Below, piece by piece: positions 14,137 through 25,960 of a stretch of 64,000 nucleotides of DNA. Origin of the DNA: Prinsepia uniflora (taxonomy: Eukaryota; Streptophyta; Magnoliopsida; Rosales; Rosaceae); the NCBI GenBank assembly GCA_032719365.1, contig CM064873.1, forward strand, positions 3,134,501 through 3,198,500, written 5' to 3'. The first letter of the stretch is position 1, and each line of letters starts with the position of its first letter. The notes under the pieces were generated by a model that was not told the origin of the DNA, ran no database searches, and was given only the letters and a program-made list of their open reading frames with translations. The position numbers were made by a program, and so were the translations under genes.

Positions 14137-15537
14137 TTAAGGGTTTTTCTTGGTTTGATCTTGAGTGGGATACCCATTGATGGATGATGTATATGGCATT
14201 GGTTGCCTGATTTTTGCTTCATGAGGGTAAACCATTGACCATTCAAATATTGTCACCAAGTTGTGGATGATAGTGATGAGCACTTCCACTCTAGCAAACT
14301 CATTTCCTATGCAAGTGTGAAGGCCTCCTCCAAATGGAATATAAGCATAGGGAGGAAACCTTGATGGCTCAAACTCTCTGGGATTCTCAAATATATCTTT
14401 GTTCATGTGACTACTATGAGCCACCCAGAACACCTGCAAAAATCCCAATTCAAATCTCAATTCTAATATCTACAAGATTTTGAATTCATAAACAAAAATA
14501 TAAATTTTTTCATGTGTTTGCGATTATATTATGTCATGTCGTGAATGGAGAAAAACTGCTTTAAAAAAAACTGGAAGTTAAAAACATAGTTGGACGAAAT
14601 TTTGATTGCAAATTTTTAGTGGGAATGCAGGTTGTTATACCTGCCATTCTTTGGGGATGTCATAGCCACCATATTGAGTGTCTTTAACTGCTTTAGAAAA
14701 GCTTCCAAACACAGGAGGAATCATTCTCATCAATCTTATGCAACTCTCCATGTGCATTCATGCATCTTCTGTATCTCACCCCATGTCAATCTATCTTCCG
14801 CCTCCCTCCTCCCTTCCTCAAAATCTCCATTTGTTCTTGAAGAACACAAAGAAATTAAGTAGGATTTGAAAGAAATATAATCAATATATATAGTCCATAA
14901 CTACACAAATATACACCTTCTAAAACTTAATTTGTTGTAGATTTGAGGGTCTCTAGACAGCTTCCATGTCATAAGGCTCAGAAGAATGGCTGAAGTAGGT
15001 GTCATGATTAACTATCATCAATGTCACATAATTGTCAATGATCAAATCATCAGAAATAGGCTCTTGATCTTCATCTCTTAATCCTAGCAGCGACGAGAAC
15101 ACGTCGCTAGCTGGTAGGGCTTAGTTGATCCCCTTTGACATCTCCTCCCTTCTTTGCTCAAGTATTGGCAAAACGTGGTTAACAGTTCTTGACCTAGCCC
15201 TTAGGCCTCTCTAGTACACAGTGCCTGGCAAGTTGATAGGAAGAGACCAAACTGCTTTGAAGGCCAAGGAAAAATCGTCACACAAAATATCCCAAGTTTG
15301 CTCATCCTTGACGCCGAAAAGGATGCTATATTGAATGTTTCATAATCGTCACAGCTTTGAATGTGTCTTGGTTTTGGGATTCTTTTGGAACATGTTCTTT
15401 ATCAATCCATCCATGTTTCTTTTATCAGTAGGTAGATTCATTAACAAATACATATTCAGTAAAAAATAAACAAAAAAACTCAACCAAATGGAAATAAACA
15501 CAACACTCACAATAATGAGATAAACAGCCCCAACCAA
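14137..15537 (-). pseudogene. Second cytochrome P450 copy, older and more decayed
   Basis: A minus-strand relative of the P450 at 10349-12942. Exon 4 (about 14434-14137) reads VFWVAHSSHMNKDIFENP and keeps the haem loop PFGGGLHTCIGNEFAR. It has lost about seven codons before PPYAYIPFG, and its end is out of frame after QPMPY. Exon 3 (about 14845-14640) ends in recognisable YGGYDIPKEWQ but is shifted and has stops. Exon 2 (about 15415-14930) is recognisable (DEDQEPISDD, LPILEQRREEMSKG) with several stops. At 15537-15430 there is a hydrophobic ORF start (VVFISIWLSFFVYFLL ... NLP) that looks like a P450 membrane anchor joined directly to exon 2 sequence. That implies deletion of most of exon 1 and intron 1. 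This last point is inference. Confidence 0.8.
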
Positions 15538-16687
15538 CGAAAGCCCAAATCATCAAAACTCAAACCTGCTTATCATTAATCATTGATGCATTGATTAATT
15601 GGAACCTACTGTATTTACTTAGCAAAATTCTCAGCATGCTGGCTTGCATATGGGCCCAATTATAGGAATTTGACCCCTTGTGACACATACACGTGAGAAT
15701 GGTCCAGTCAAGCTCCGACCTCCATGCATGGCAAGCTGGCATTTCCATCAGATTTCAGTTTTGTTCTTACCAGCTCCGCCAACTATGGATGTTCTTGCCA
15801 GCTCCGCCAACTATTGATGGCCGGTCCTATGGCTAAAAGTAAAACTACCTGGTGGACCTTATCACTGGTGTAAGATTTTCCTTAGTTAAGTCAGTGGGTC
15901 CCCCACTGCACCCCAGTAATTTTCAAACAGTAAAACTATGATTTTAAAAAGGGCCCTAAAAAAAACAACAAAACTCTGATCAGTCTTAGCTTAGGCAATG
16001 AATTTGACTAGGAACCCCAATCTAGTAATGAGTCCTCTATGCCAATTTGGGATTGGCACGTCCCTCAAATCAAGGCTTTCTTGATCGGTCTGATTCGTTG
16101 GTCTTCTCTGCTTGATCATGGTCCTCAAGTGAACTGTTTCATTTATAACATTGGATTGTCCAATGATTATGCAATTTTTTTATGTATATTTTTATTTATA
16201 CACGTAAATTATAATTTTTTTTTTGCTGTTACTGAATTCAAATTTAATATTACTAAGTGAGAAATTCCCTGTATAACTACATGTGCTAATGATAATAATT
16301 TTGGTATTTTTTATTGGTCAATAGTTTAAGAGGAGAAAAAAAAACAGAAATATTGAAATGCTTATTGAGTTTAACGTCATTAAATTCGAACGTCTTAATA
16401 TTACTTGTCTAAAGAACGTTGATTTTTCTATTTGTCATTTGGTAATAACAAATTTATTACTCATGTCTATTAACAATAAGAGGATAATATTATATTAATA
16501 CTAATACGTAACTAAGGATTTGTATGTTTATCGAATTGATACGGACATTGAAAACTTAAACGAATGATTAAAACAAAACAAAAGAAGCTCAAAAAGGAAA
16601 AAAAAATAAAAATCGAAAGAGAGTGAATAATTCCTCGTGACACAAAGGGAGCGAAACACATGGGAGGGAGGGACACACAAAGCCACA
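15538..16687. other. Intergenic DNA upstream of the bZIP gene
   Basis: No gene seen. A short direct repeat (CAGCTCCGCCAACTAT) occurs at about 15772 and 15800. The last 150 bases before 16688 are A-rich and should hold the bZIP leader. No clear TATA box was found. Confidence 0.55.
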
Positions 16688-19114
16688 ATGTCCACAGAGC
16701 AATGGCCAATGCAAGATCCGCAACATCAATCCAACCCTAGCCCTAATTTCATCTCCATCAACGAAAACGAGTCCAACCCCAATTCCAACGCAATCCCATT
16801 TCCCAGAAGCATTGGCATCGGCGGTAATGCCAATGTTTCTGGACTAGCTGCCACGTCACCGTCTTCAACCTCGTCCACCACATCCACATCGTTGAGCTTG
16901 ACAATGCTGGGAAATTCAAACAATAATCCTTTCATCAGGGAAGGCGTGGATGGGTCCCACCACCATCAGAATCTAACTAGCGGCCACAGGAGGGCCCACT
17001 CGGAGATGAGCTTCCGGTTGCCGGAGGACATGATGGATCTGTCGGCGGTGGATCGGTTCAACGGAGGGTCGTCAACGGCGAGTCTAGAGGAGATGGGATC
17101 GGAGGAGGACCTGTTCTCCACGTACATAGACCTCGACAAGCTCGGTGGCTCCAATTGCTCGGATCACAGTGGCGGTGGCAACAATGGGCCGAATGAGAAT
17201 AATGGTGGTGGGTCCAATGGGAATGGCGATGGTGAGGAAGGAGAGAAGAAGCCATCGAGGCACAGGTATAGCAGCTCGGTGGATGGCTCTTCCACGTCGG
17301 CCGGTGTGTTTGGAGAGGTCATGGAGGCTAAGAAGGCTATGCCTCCTGATAAGCTCGCTGAGCTCTGGAACCTTGATCCCAAGCGTGCCAAAAGGTCTGC
17401 TTTTTCTTACTTTCTTTCTTCCTTTTCCTGTGTTTGATTGCCGGGAGAATGCGGGACGTGAAAATGAATCTTGCTTCCCTTTTTTGGGATGCTACGAAAA
17501 TCACTAACGTACATAAATCCTGAATTTGAGAAATTGAAAACGTCTACTTTACACGACCCATGCTTGGGTTTTGTTACATTTGGAAACTTTTATCCTGTTA
17601 CTAAATACACATTAAAGCAGGATTGGTAGTGATTGGTGTTACCAAAACATAAGCCCACTATTTTCTGATTAGAGGCGTTGCCTTTGTTGGATTTCACTTC
17701 TAAAGGTCGATTCTTTTTTGGTCTTCAACCCAATTACTCAAGCTACGGGTTAAGATCCGTGTTGATTAGAATTAAACTGCATGAAGGTTGGATTTATTTG
17801 GAGACTAAGAATTGCATCAATTTGGAAATGCGTATATCGGTCAAATCGAGATTCTGTCATTTTCCTACTTTGATTCATTCATATGGATCATAGTTTTCCT
17901 CTTCTTATTCCTAGATGCTATGTTGTTTTCGTGTTCTTGCTTTTCCATGCACGAAATGGATTGGATCTCTCTGAGATTGTTTCAATGATATTTTCAGAAG
18001 GAAACCTTTCAGATTGTACTGCTCTGTAGGACGTGTATGACTATAAAATTCTTGAAGGGGAGCTCCTTATCACATTTTAATTGTTATATATAGGATACTG
18101 GCAAATCGGCAGTCTGCTGCGCGGTCAAAAGAAAGGAAGGCCCGGTACATACAAGAACTTGAGCGCAAAGTTCAGACCCTTCAAACAGAAGCGACCACTC
18201 TTTCTGCCCAACTCACATTATTCCAGGTTTGTGCTGGTTTTTAGTCGCTTTCTTCAACTTTACTTATTGTACAACCTGTTTGGCATCAGTGTGCACTAAA
18301 GTATTTCCAAAAGTGATATTACATTGGAAAGAGACAGTATTTTCATCAATTAAAAAGGGTTGCTTGAAGTAGGGTATATGATTAAGCTATTGTTGGGATG
18401 TTAATTGTTTATTTATTTATTTTTATTTTTTTGGGGACCCTAATGAAGTCTACAGTCTACTCACATAAACACATAAATGTCTGTTAATTTGTTATAGGAT
18501 TATGACTTCTCGTATTCTTTTGTGTCATACAGAGAGATACAACAGGTCTGAGTACTGAAAACACAGAGCTTAAGCATCGGTTACAATCTATGGAGCAACA
18601 AGCTCAGTTGCGGGATGGTAAGCTTCTTGCCAGCTTGTGCCATGTTTGATGCTTGAAAAACATACCGTTCCTTAATTACATAAAAAAGAATGATACATTC
18701 TGTCCAAAAGGTACTCAATTGGTCTGAAATTTGTCTTCAGCTCTAAACGAAGCACTGAAGAAAGAAGTCGAGAGGCTCAAAGTTGCCACAGGGGAAATGA
18801 TGAACCATTCTGACTCATTCAACCTGGGAATGCACCAAATGCCATACAATCATCCATCAGCTTACTTTCCACTTCAACAACAAGGGCCTTCCGGTCACCA
18901 GAATATGCAGATGCCGCAATTCAATCATTCCCAGTCTGGTATGCCAACCCATCATCATCTGCATCAGTCAAACTCTCGTAATAATCTTTCAGATATAATG
19001 CAGAACGGCCCTGTTGGTCAGTTACAGGGGCTTGACATTGGTACCAAAGGAGCTCCTCTTGTGAAGTCGGAAGGCCCCTCGCTTTCTGCAAGCGAAAGTA
19101 GTACCACTTTTTGA
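16688..19114 (+). CDS. Group I bZIP transcription factor, bZIP18/bZIP52 (RF2b/VIP1) type, 4 exons
   Basis: Exons 16688-17394, 18094-18226, 18533-18617 and 18741-19114 join in frame to 432 residues. N-terminal half: Asn/Ser-rich, then the family block GHRRAHSEMSFRLPEDMM and EEDLFSTYIDLDKLGG, then KKAMPPDKLAELWNLDPKRAKR. The basic region spans the exon 1/2 junction and has the N-x7-R core in ILANRQSAARSKERKARY, with Lys before the zipper (group I feature). The leucine zipper continues through exons 2 to 4 (LERKVQTLQTEATTLSAQL and onward). The C-terminus is Gln/His-rich and ends LQGLDIGTKG ... SESSTTF, as in bZIP18. HRRAHSE carries a serine in a 14-3-3-like context; group I members are known to shuttle between cytoplasm and nucleus by phosphorylation. 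I chose the ATG at 16688 because the upstream in-frame ATG at 16637 adds a non-family stretch. No lesion seen. Confidence 0.95.
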
Positions 19115-20165
19115 TACAAAACAAACTGGCCGCTGAGCTGCTGACCTTCTTTCTGACTTCTTCTCCACGGCACAAATCTTTATGGTTTATAGATTGTTCA
19201 TAGATTGACATCGGATCTCTTAGAGAATCTACTCTATTTATTTTATTACTCATTAAATTAAATTTGTGTTAAGGATCCATTCTTCATTGTTTATTCTTAG
19301 GGTTGTCCCCAGAAAGGGGAAGCGCCCTTTTTCATCAGTCTGTTCAATATTGGTTTTATTGGGGGTCCTAGAAAATCTGGGAATGGGTTTGCCATTCCCA
19401 TTAGCATATAGGGAGATGCTATCAGGACAGGTTTCCCTTTCCTTTGTAATTTGTATCTTGTTTTGTTAATCAGCATGTAAACTTTTGTGCTCTACTGTAT
19501 GTGATTGTTTTATCGCAAGAAATACAAATGCCCTTTTCTTTCTTTTTCCCTTTTCTGTCCTCAAACTTTTCTGATTCAATTTTGATTCTCGGGGATAATA
19601 TGCTAGGCCATAGACTCAAAGCTTGTGCATGTCAACTGAAACCAGTGTTAGGGTTAGTCGTTCACATACGGCTTGCTTTAATATAATTTGTTCGGAAACA
19701 AAATCAACCATTCATGTGCGGTGTGTTCTGTTTTGAAATCAGTTTAGTTTGGTATCTCACTTGTCACAGGCCGGATGTGAGTTGTGCCATGGTTAGTCAC
19801 TCACACGGGTTACGGTAAGAAAATTTGTTGGGAAAGAAACTCAATCATCCATGTGAGAGGTCATAGTTTTGAAATCAGCTTACTTTGGCAGGTATGTTGT
19901 CAAAGACCGGATCCAAATAATACATAATACAATAAATAAGAATACCACTAAATAAGTAATATGAGCACTTTACATGTTCCCGGAATCAAATTTCAATAAT
20001 TGACATTTATTTTAAAAGCCGACGCGTTTTATTGTCCACGTAGTAGATCATTATTTGCATTACAAGTAATCCACACAAAATCTTTGTGTGCTTGAGCAGC
20101 AAACGCTCCGCAAAAGCTTTATTCTTTTTTCTTACTATCACACTGTCATGCAGGCTTCCACACCT
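19115..20165. other. bZIP 3' UTR and intergenic DNA
   Basis: No gene seen. The first few hundred bases after the stop are probably the bZIP 3' UTR. Two diverged copies of a segment with GTTAGTC.TTCACA and GGAAA.AAA.TCAA.CAT.CATGTG lie near 19650-19740 and 19790-19880. Confidence 0.55.
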
Positions 20166-20689
20166 TCAGCTTACCCTGAAAATCAAGTAAATACAACCGC
20201 ATATATAATCAGCAAGGTTTTAATTCATAAAAAAATAATAACAAAAAACAAAACAATTTGGTACAATATATATTAAAATCATGTATGCGTAAGCAATTAC
20301 GCATATTATAAGTAAAATCCTAAAGCTTACTTGGAGCAATCAGTAGAAGGGTAAACTTTGTAAGGGCAATGAGAGCCGCAGCGTTCCCCGAGAGTGTTAA
20401 TTCGATCGTAATCAATCCCGGGGATCGCAGCACATCCATTTTGAATGCAACTGCAAGCAAGTCTTCGAGATTCAGTTGTGTTTTGTGCAGCATTCAGGCC
20501 TTTGATGCCTTCGCAACACAACGGAGGCACTGTGCCTCCAAGTACACCAAAGGGTATGCATGGAGTCAGCAAAGTGACAACCTCAGGGCAGCTAATGTCT
20601 GCATGCGTGACATAAGGAGATGTCACCAATAGGCACGCCAGTGCCACCATAGCAACTCCATACAATAATTTTGCCATAGCTAGTTGCAA
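20166..20689 (-). CDS. Non-specific lipid-transfer protein (type 1-like) with two extra cysteines, 2 exons
   Basis: Secreted small protein that binds lipids in a hydrophobic tunnel (family knowledge). Exon 1 is 20689-20331. A donor GTAAGC at 20330 and an acceptor CAG ending at 20176 leave exon 2 at 20175-20166, giving 122 residues ending DCSKVS. A tiny second exon is usual for this family. Without splicing the frame stops one codon after SK. Residues 1-30 are a signal peptide (LLYGVAMVALACLLVTSPYVTHA). The mature part has the eight-Cys order C, C, CC, CxC, C, C (ISCPEV, TPC, PPLCC, ACSC, ERC, TDC) plus two additional Cys in IQNGC and GSHC. An alternative start is the ATG at 20677 (MAKLLYG). 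The eight-Cys fold makes this a confident LTP; its precise role is not visible. Confidence 0.92.
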
Positions 20690-20693
20690 GTGT

Positions 20694-20752
20694 TTTTTTT
20701 TTCTTCTTTCTTTCTTTCTGTCTTTTTTTCTTTTTTTCTTTCTTTCTTTCGG
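20694..20752. repeat. CTTT-rich tract (GAAA on the gene strand) in the LTP leader
   Basis: Repeated CTTT and T-runs just upstream of the LTP ATG. On the transcribed strand this is an A/G-rich leader. Low complexity, probably a microsatellite. Confidence 0.85.
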
Positions 20753-20788
20753 GTTCTGGTGATGAGGAAGAATAACACATGTTGAGGT

Positions 20789-20795
20789 TTATATA
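20789..20795 (-). promoter_or_regulatory. TATA box of the LTP gene
   Basis: TATATAA on the minus strand in the context CTCTATATAAACC, about 100 bp upstream of the first ATG. This is a standard distance for a plant core promoter. Confidence 0.75.
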
Positions 20796-20799
20796 GAGT

Positions 20800-22384
20800 G
20801 ATGATGGGCTACTGGAGGCTCTAAATTATCGTAATCTTGAAAGAAATTCATAGGACGAACGAGTTACGGACAATACATTGAGTGGTTGACCAGTAAAATC
20901 TTAGTTCAAATCAGCCATGTGTTACATAATTTTTATGGTAGATAAAATTATATAGTACATCTCTTCTTTCTTAAAAGACGATGTGTGTTGGAAAAAATCT
21001 AACTTACATATATCCTAATAGGTTATAAAATGTTATTTAGTAACTTAATTTATATTTACGTAGCCAAGTATGCGCGATAAACTAAAATGAACATGGCGAT
21101 TCTATCGTAATCAATCAACCATGTCATCAATATTATCCAGTTACAAAATTACAGAAAACTGAGTAAACAAAGGGTTAAGGGACTTTATGTCCGGAGAAGA
21201 ACAAAACAGGAGTTGATTGCCTGCGACAGCGAGTCATGGGGCTGCTGCTAGAAAATTCAAATTTTGAGTGTACCAATGGAACAAGGAGGATAGTGGGGAA
21301 GCAAATTATTCAAAGGGTTCTTGAGGCTTCTTGTGGAAATTACAGGGACAAGTTGACTGTTGTAGCCATGAACACTAGGCGAGGCACTAATTAAGGAGTT
21401 GATTAATTTTCATTTGCTAATTACGTATGTGATATATGCTAATTACGTATGTGATATATGCTAATTCCGTGTGTGGGACCGTTTTGTTATTTTCTTCTTG
21501 ACTTTTCTGTTGTTGAACAAGACTGGTTTTTCCTTCTTTCCACAATAGTTTTGAGATTCTTAGCCAATTCTTAAGGCCGCTTTGTTTAGATTGAGATTTA
21601 GATAAGATAATTATTTTAAATTTTGGATTCCGAAATCGATGGGTACTCCAAAATCGAGGCACACCAGTCGTTACTTAGATTTCAAAATCAATTTTGGAGA
21701 CTATTCGGATCAGAATATATCAAATCAATTTTGGAGACTATTCGGATCAGAATATATAAAGTAAATCGTTTAATATTATAGAAAAAGAGATAACTAAAGT
21801 TATTAGTTTTTAGTTTCTTCAAGAAAAAAACTTTGAGTTATTAGTGGTCACCAACCAGCATGCATAGTAGCATCACCATGAATGCTACCCCCACACAATG
21901 TAGACCTGGCCACATCTGCTGTCATTCAGAAAGTATATTCCGTTTTTTGGTTTAGGTACAAAAAAGGCATAGAAAATTCACTCTCTACAGATTAGCCGTC
22001 AAACGTGTGAGAAATTCCACAGAACAAAACAGGGTCTAATTTGTCTGTTACCGTTGGTGATTGGAAAGCAAGAAAATTCAAAATTCCATGTACAAAATTT
22101 CAAGGGTCACGAGGTAATGGGGCCTTGTTGTGGATAACGGTTAGCAGCTGAGTGACTTTCTGTATGGAGGTTATTGGTGCTATTGTGAGAGCCAATCGTT
22201 CACTCACTTTTCAGTTAAATTGAGGCGATGTCATGAAGGAAGACCTGGTGGCTATTTGTTCCTGCCTAAAATCTTTTGCTCGTTTAAGGAGTTGAGAAGT
22301 AGCTGGACCTCCGCGCGGAACCTTTTTTCTGCGGAGCGAGAGAGGCGGACCGTTTGTGGGGATCTCTTTTGCTTCAATGCGTAT
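20800..22384. other. Non-coding stretch with several short tandem repeats
   Basis: No confident gene. A 52-codon open frame at 21236-21394 (+) begins MGLLLENSNFE and has no family I recognise. It is not annotated as a gene. Tandem units: 22 bp (GCTAATTACGTATGTGATAT) three times at 21416-21476, and 37 bp (AAATCAATTTTGGAGACTAT) twice at 21684-21757. Confidence 0.55.
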
Positions 22385-23420
22385 GTAGATGCTGGATGAG
22401 CTGAGCGTGATGGGCATTGAGTCACGATCGATCCCTAAATGGGTGGACCAAGAAGCAAATAGGTCTTTCAACTCAAGTGCATGTATGCCACCAGTAGAGA
22501 AACTGCTATTAGACAGAATAAATGGGTTTTATTTTCGGCCCAAAAACCTTCATTCTGATCAATGCGATTGTGAGGTGGGCGGACAAGAAATCCCCGCGCT
22601 GTTTTTTTCTATGTATTTTTCAAAGAATTAAAATATTTTCTTTCCAGCGATGCTCAAATCAGATGCTATTTCGTCAAGATATTCAAATTGGCGATTTTGT
22701 TATTTCAACAGTTAAGTGGGAGATGGTCTTAGATTCCCTCAAGTCGGGATCAAAGTATTCGGACCAATGCACATAGATGTTGTCCCGACTTGGTGAGTCG
22801 CAAACCATACTTGGATGGTATATTCCTAGCACCAATCACTACTTAAGAAAATCTGGTTGTATTAAAATGGAAATGAAAGTACAAATATAGGAATGTAGTG
22901 TATGAATATGCTGGATGGGCTGAGCATGCTGGGCCTTGAGCCGCGGTCGATCCCTAGATGGACGGACCAGGAAACAAATATGTCTTTTAACTCAGGTGCA
23001 GGCGTGTCACCAGTAGAGAAACTGCTAGTGGACAGTATAATTGTGTTCCATTTTAGGCTCGAAAATCTTCCTTTTGATCAATGTGATTGTGAGGTGGGCG
23101 GACAAAAAATCCTCGCGTTGTTCTTTTCTATGCCTTTTTCAAGGATTTAAAATTTTTTTTTTTTCCAGCGATACCCAAATCATAAGTTATTTCGCCATAA
23201 TATTCAGACTGACAATGTTATTTCAGCAGTTAAATGGGAGATGGTCCCAAGTTCACTCAAGTCGGGATCAAAGTATTCGAACCAATGCATAGAGATGGTG
23301 TTCCGACTTGGTGAGTCACGAACCACACTAGGATGATATATTCCGAGCACCAATCGCTACTTAAGAAAATCTGGTTGTATTGAAATGGAAGTAAAAATAC
23401 AGGAATGTAAAAGCACTGGA
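22385..23420. repeat. Tandem duplication of a segment of about 515 bp, origin unknown
   Basis: Copy 1 (about 22385-22900) and copy 2 (about 22905-23420) are head to tail and diverged. Shared landmarks are ATGCTGGATG.GCTGAGC near the start, AAGTCGGGATCAAAGTATTC in the middle and CTACTTAAGAAAATCTGGTT near the end. Each copy keeps an open frame in the same place (22389-22631, 80 aa; 22902-23150, 82 aa) with shared text such as QCDCEVGGQ. I recognise no family. It may be a decayed transposon piece. Confidence 0.8.
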
Positions 23421-24652
23421 ATTAAATAATAACTGAAATTACAATTGCAGAAAACAATAAATTATTTCCTTAACATTTCAAGCCCATAAGGAGCAGGAAA
23501 TTCGAGAAATCATCAACTAAAATAAATATAAGTTGGAAATCATGCCATGATATGACAGAGCACTCAAATGCGACCGTGAGACGTCGAAAAATGAGGTTTG
23601 TGTTCCCCGAAAATCTTTTGTATGTCGATAATCGGGATAATTGTCCATATGGTGGTAGTCGGGATGACTGTCTGTATGTCGGTAGTCGAGATGGTTATTC
23701 GTAAGACAGTGATCGGAGACTGTCCGTGAACCGGTAGTTGAAATGATTGTCCATGAGCCAGTGGTCAGGATGATTGTCCGTATGTCGGTGGTCGGGATGA
23801 CTGTCCGTGAGCCGGTACTCAATAATGTCAACCCTTATAACATTGAATGGTCAGAAAAAAGGTTATTTTTATGCGAACCTCAGCTGAAAATCCAAAAACT
23901 AGTCAGTCGAGAAGAGGGCGACCCTTATGACACTTGAGCGGTAAAAAAAAAGGTATGTGAAAAGATGAGAAGCCGACCATTATGGCGCTGTTTGGTCAAA
24001 AAAATAGTTAGGCAAGTACATAGATGCCTCGAAGGGGTGAGAAGAGAAGCTACATCCTGATTTCCTAGTTCGAATTAGTAGTTTTTATCACAAGGGCGAG
24101 CTGTTTTTAAACCATGAAACCTTGATTAAATGTGTCCGTAGGTTCATAAATTGATAGAGATCAATTTACTGAGATTGATTGGTTGATTCGATGTCATTTG
24201 AGAAAACGGGTTGCTCTCTATTAATAGGCGGTGAAGGAGCTTCTCACTTGCAGATTAGGGTTTCCCATTGGGATCCCGATTTGTCGTTTATCCTGTTGGA
24301 ACACTTCCTCTTACCTCATTTTCTCTGTCAGCACAGCCCAAGTTTACTTCTTCTCCACGTTCGAGCTCGCTAGCCTGGGCTTGTATGTCTTTGGGATTTT
24401 AATTCCATGAGCCAATGACTTGGGCCCAGATGAGATTTTTTTTTTGGTGTAAACACTACCACTTCTCACAGAATTCGATATTGTGTGCACCCGGAAGCAC
24501 CCGGTCAAAGGACAGTTCATTGCACACTTGTTGTATTTCTTTACATAGTGTGTGAAGTCGTGAAGTGAAGCTCAATTTTGATTCATTACTTACACGCTAA
24601 GATGTAGAACTGGATCGTATATGGGATTAATAGATCTTCAATTTGTAATTTT

Positions 24653-24687
<35 letters not shown>

Positions 24688-25039
24688 GGCTCTAACTGCA
24701 GTACATCGCTCTAAACTTTTTTTAAATAAGCTTAGTATCATTACCTCGTAATTACCTACTTTCCATGTTCATTCCTTCTGAATTTTCTGATGGAAAAAAA
24801 CTGGTAAATTCTAGCCAGAAAACCAACCTTGCCATCGTCATTGATGATTCATAGAGTTTTAATGCATTTTCTCTTTAAATTCGTAGGTTCTTCTATATAC
24901 CCATCTCACCACACCAGAATTGCCAACAAAAACACTCAGCTTCTTCTCACAAAGAAAATTCTGATACTCAAGTTATTATTAGCTCAAAACTCACATATCA
25001 CCTTCATAGAATGGAATGTTCCATAGGATTAGCAAGATG
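23421..25039. other. Degraded repeat-like DNA without recognisable genes
   Basis: A degenerate minisatellite of about 27-30 bp (core GTCGGGATGACTGTCCGT) spans 23630-23820. A (TA)n run is at 24655-24682. The stretch near 24300-24470 ends in GGTGTAAACA-like sequence that could be a worn LTR edge, but I cannot pair it. No gene seen. Confidence 0.55.
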
Positions 25040-25222
25040 TACATCGACTTACAAATTTAATCTGCAACAAATATCTAGAAAAAAAATTCATACTCATTGG
25101 GTCAGAACAGTTATAAGACTTCTCAATTCATACTTCATAGGGTCTTAACTGCCTAGATACATAGGCTATAACTTTCTAATGGGCATCAATACACATCCAA
25201 AATAGTATAAAGATGCTTCACT

Positions 25223-25440
25223 GTAAACCTCGAACTCCAATATCATCAAGAAAGATCAATACAGGTACATAAATCAATCGTCTCTTTAGTTCTCTAAAAA
25301 CTCTCCTCACAATTCTAATTGTAGACAAACGGTAAACCTCGAACTCCAATACCATCAAGAAGGGTTAATACAGGTGCAGAAATCAATCGTCTCTTTAGTT
25401 CTCTAAAAACTCTCCTCACAATTCTGATTCTAGACAAACT
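25223..25440. repeat. 109-bp tandem duplication inside the pol remnant
   Basis: The unit beginning GTAAACCTCGAACTCCAATA occurs at 25223 and again at 25332 with about ten differences. It lies in the RNase H part of the decayed element. Confidence 0.88.
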
Positions 25441-25810
25441 TGACTCTCTTCCTATTTAATTGGGTCAATGGAGTAATTATCATAGAAAATCCCTCTACGA
25501 ACCGTCTATACTATCTTGTTAATCCCATAAAACTTCTAATCTCAAATACAGTCTTTGGTTGTTTCCAATTTGCTACTGCTTTTGTTTTTCAGGGGATGTA
25601 TGCTAATCCCTTCAGTGGATATTACATGACCCATAAATCAAACACTTGTCAACCAAACTTTCACTTGCTAAACTTAGCATACATCTAATTCTCTCTTAGT
25701 GGCTTCAAAACCATTCTTAAGTGTTTCTTGTGCACATTCACACCTCAAATACACCAAGATTTCATCGATGAACATTATCACGAAACAATCTAAATACTGT
25801 TGAAACACCA

Positions 25811-25960
25811 TGTTCATCAAATCCATGAATTATATTGTGCATTAGTGAACTCAAACGGCATCACTAAGAACTCATAGTGGCCATATGTTCATCGAATCCA
25901 TGAATATTGTTGGTGCATTAGTCAACCCAAATGGCATCACTAAGAATTCATAGTGGCCAT
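25811..25960. repeat. 75-bp tandem duplication inside the pol remnant
   Basis: The unit beginning TGTTCATC.AATCCATGAAT occurs at 25811 and 25886. It duplicates the coding segment for the RT motif region just downstream of FGLTNAP. Confidence 0.85.

Noticed and set aside
21236..21394. 52-codon frame MGLLLENSNFE...
   Set aside because: Short, single, without a recognisable motif or splice context; could be a gene remnant but cannot be supported.
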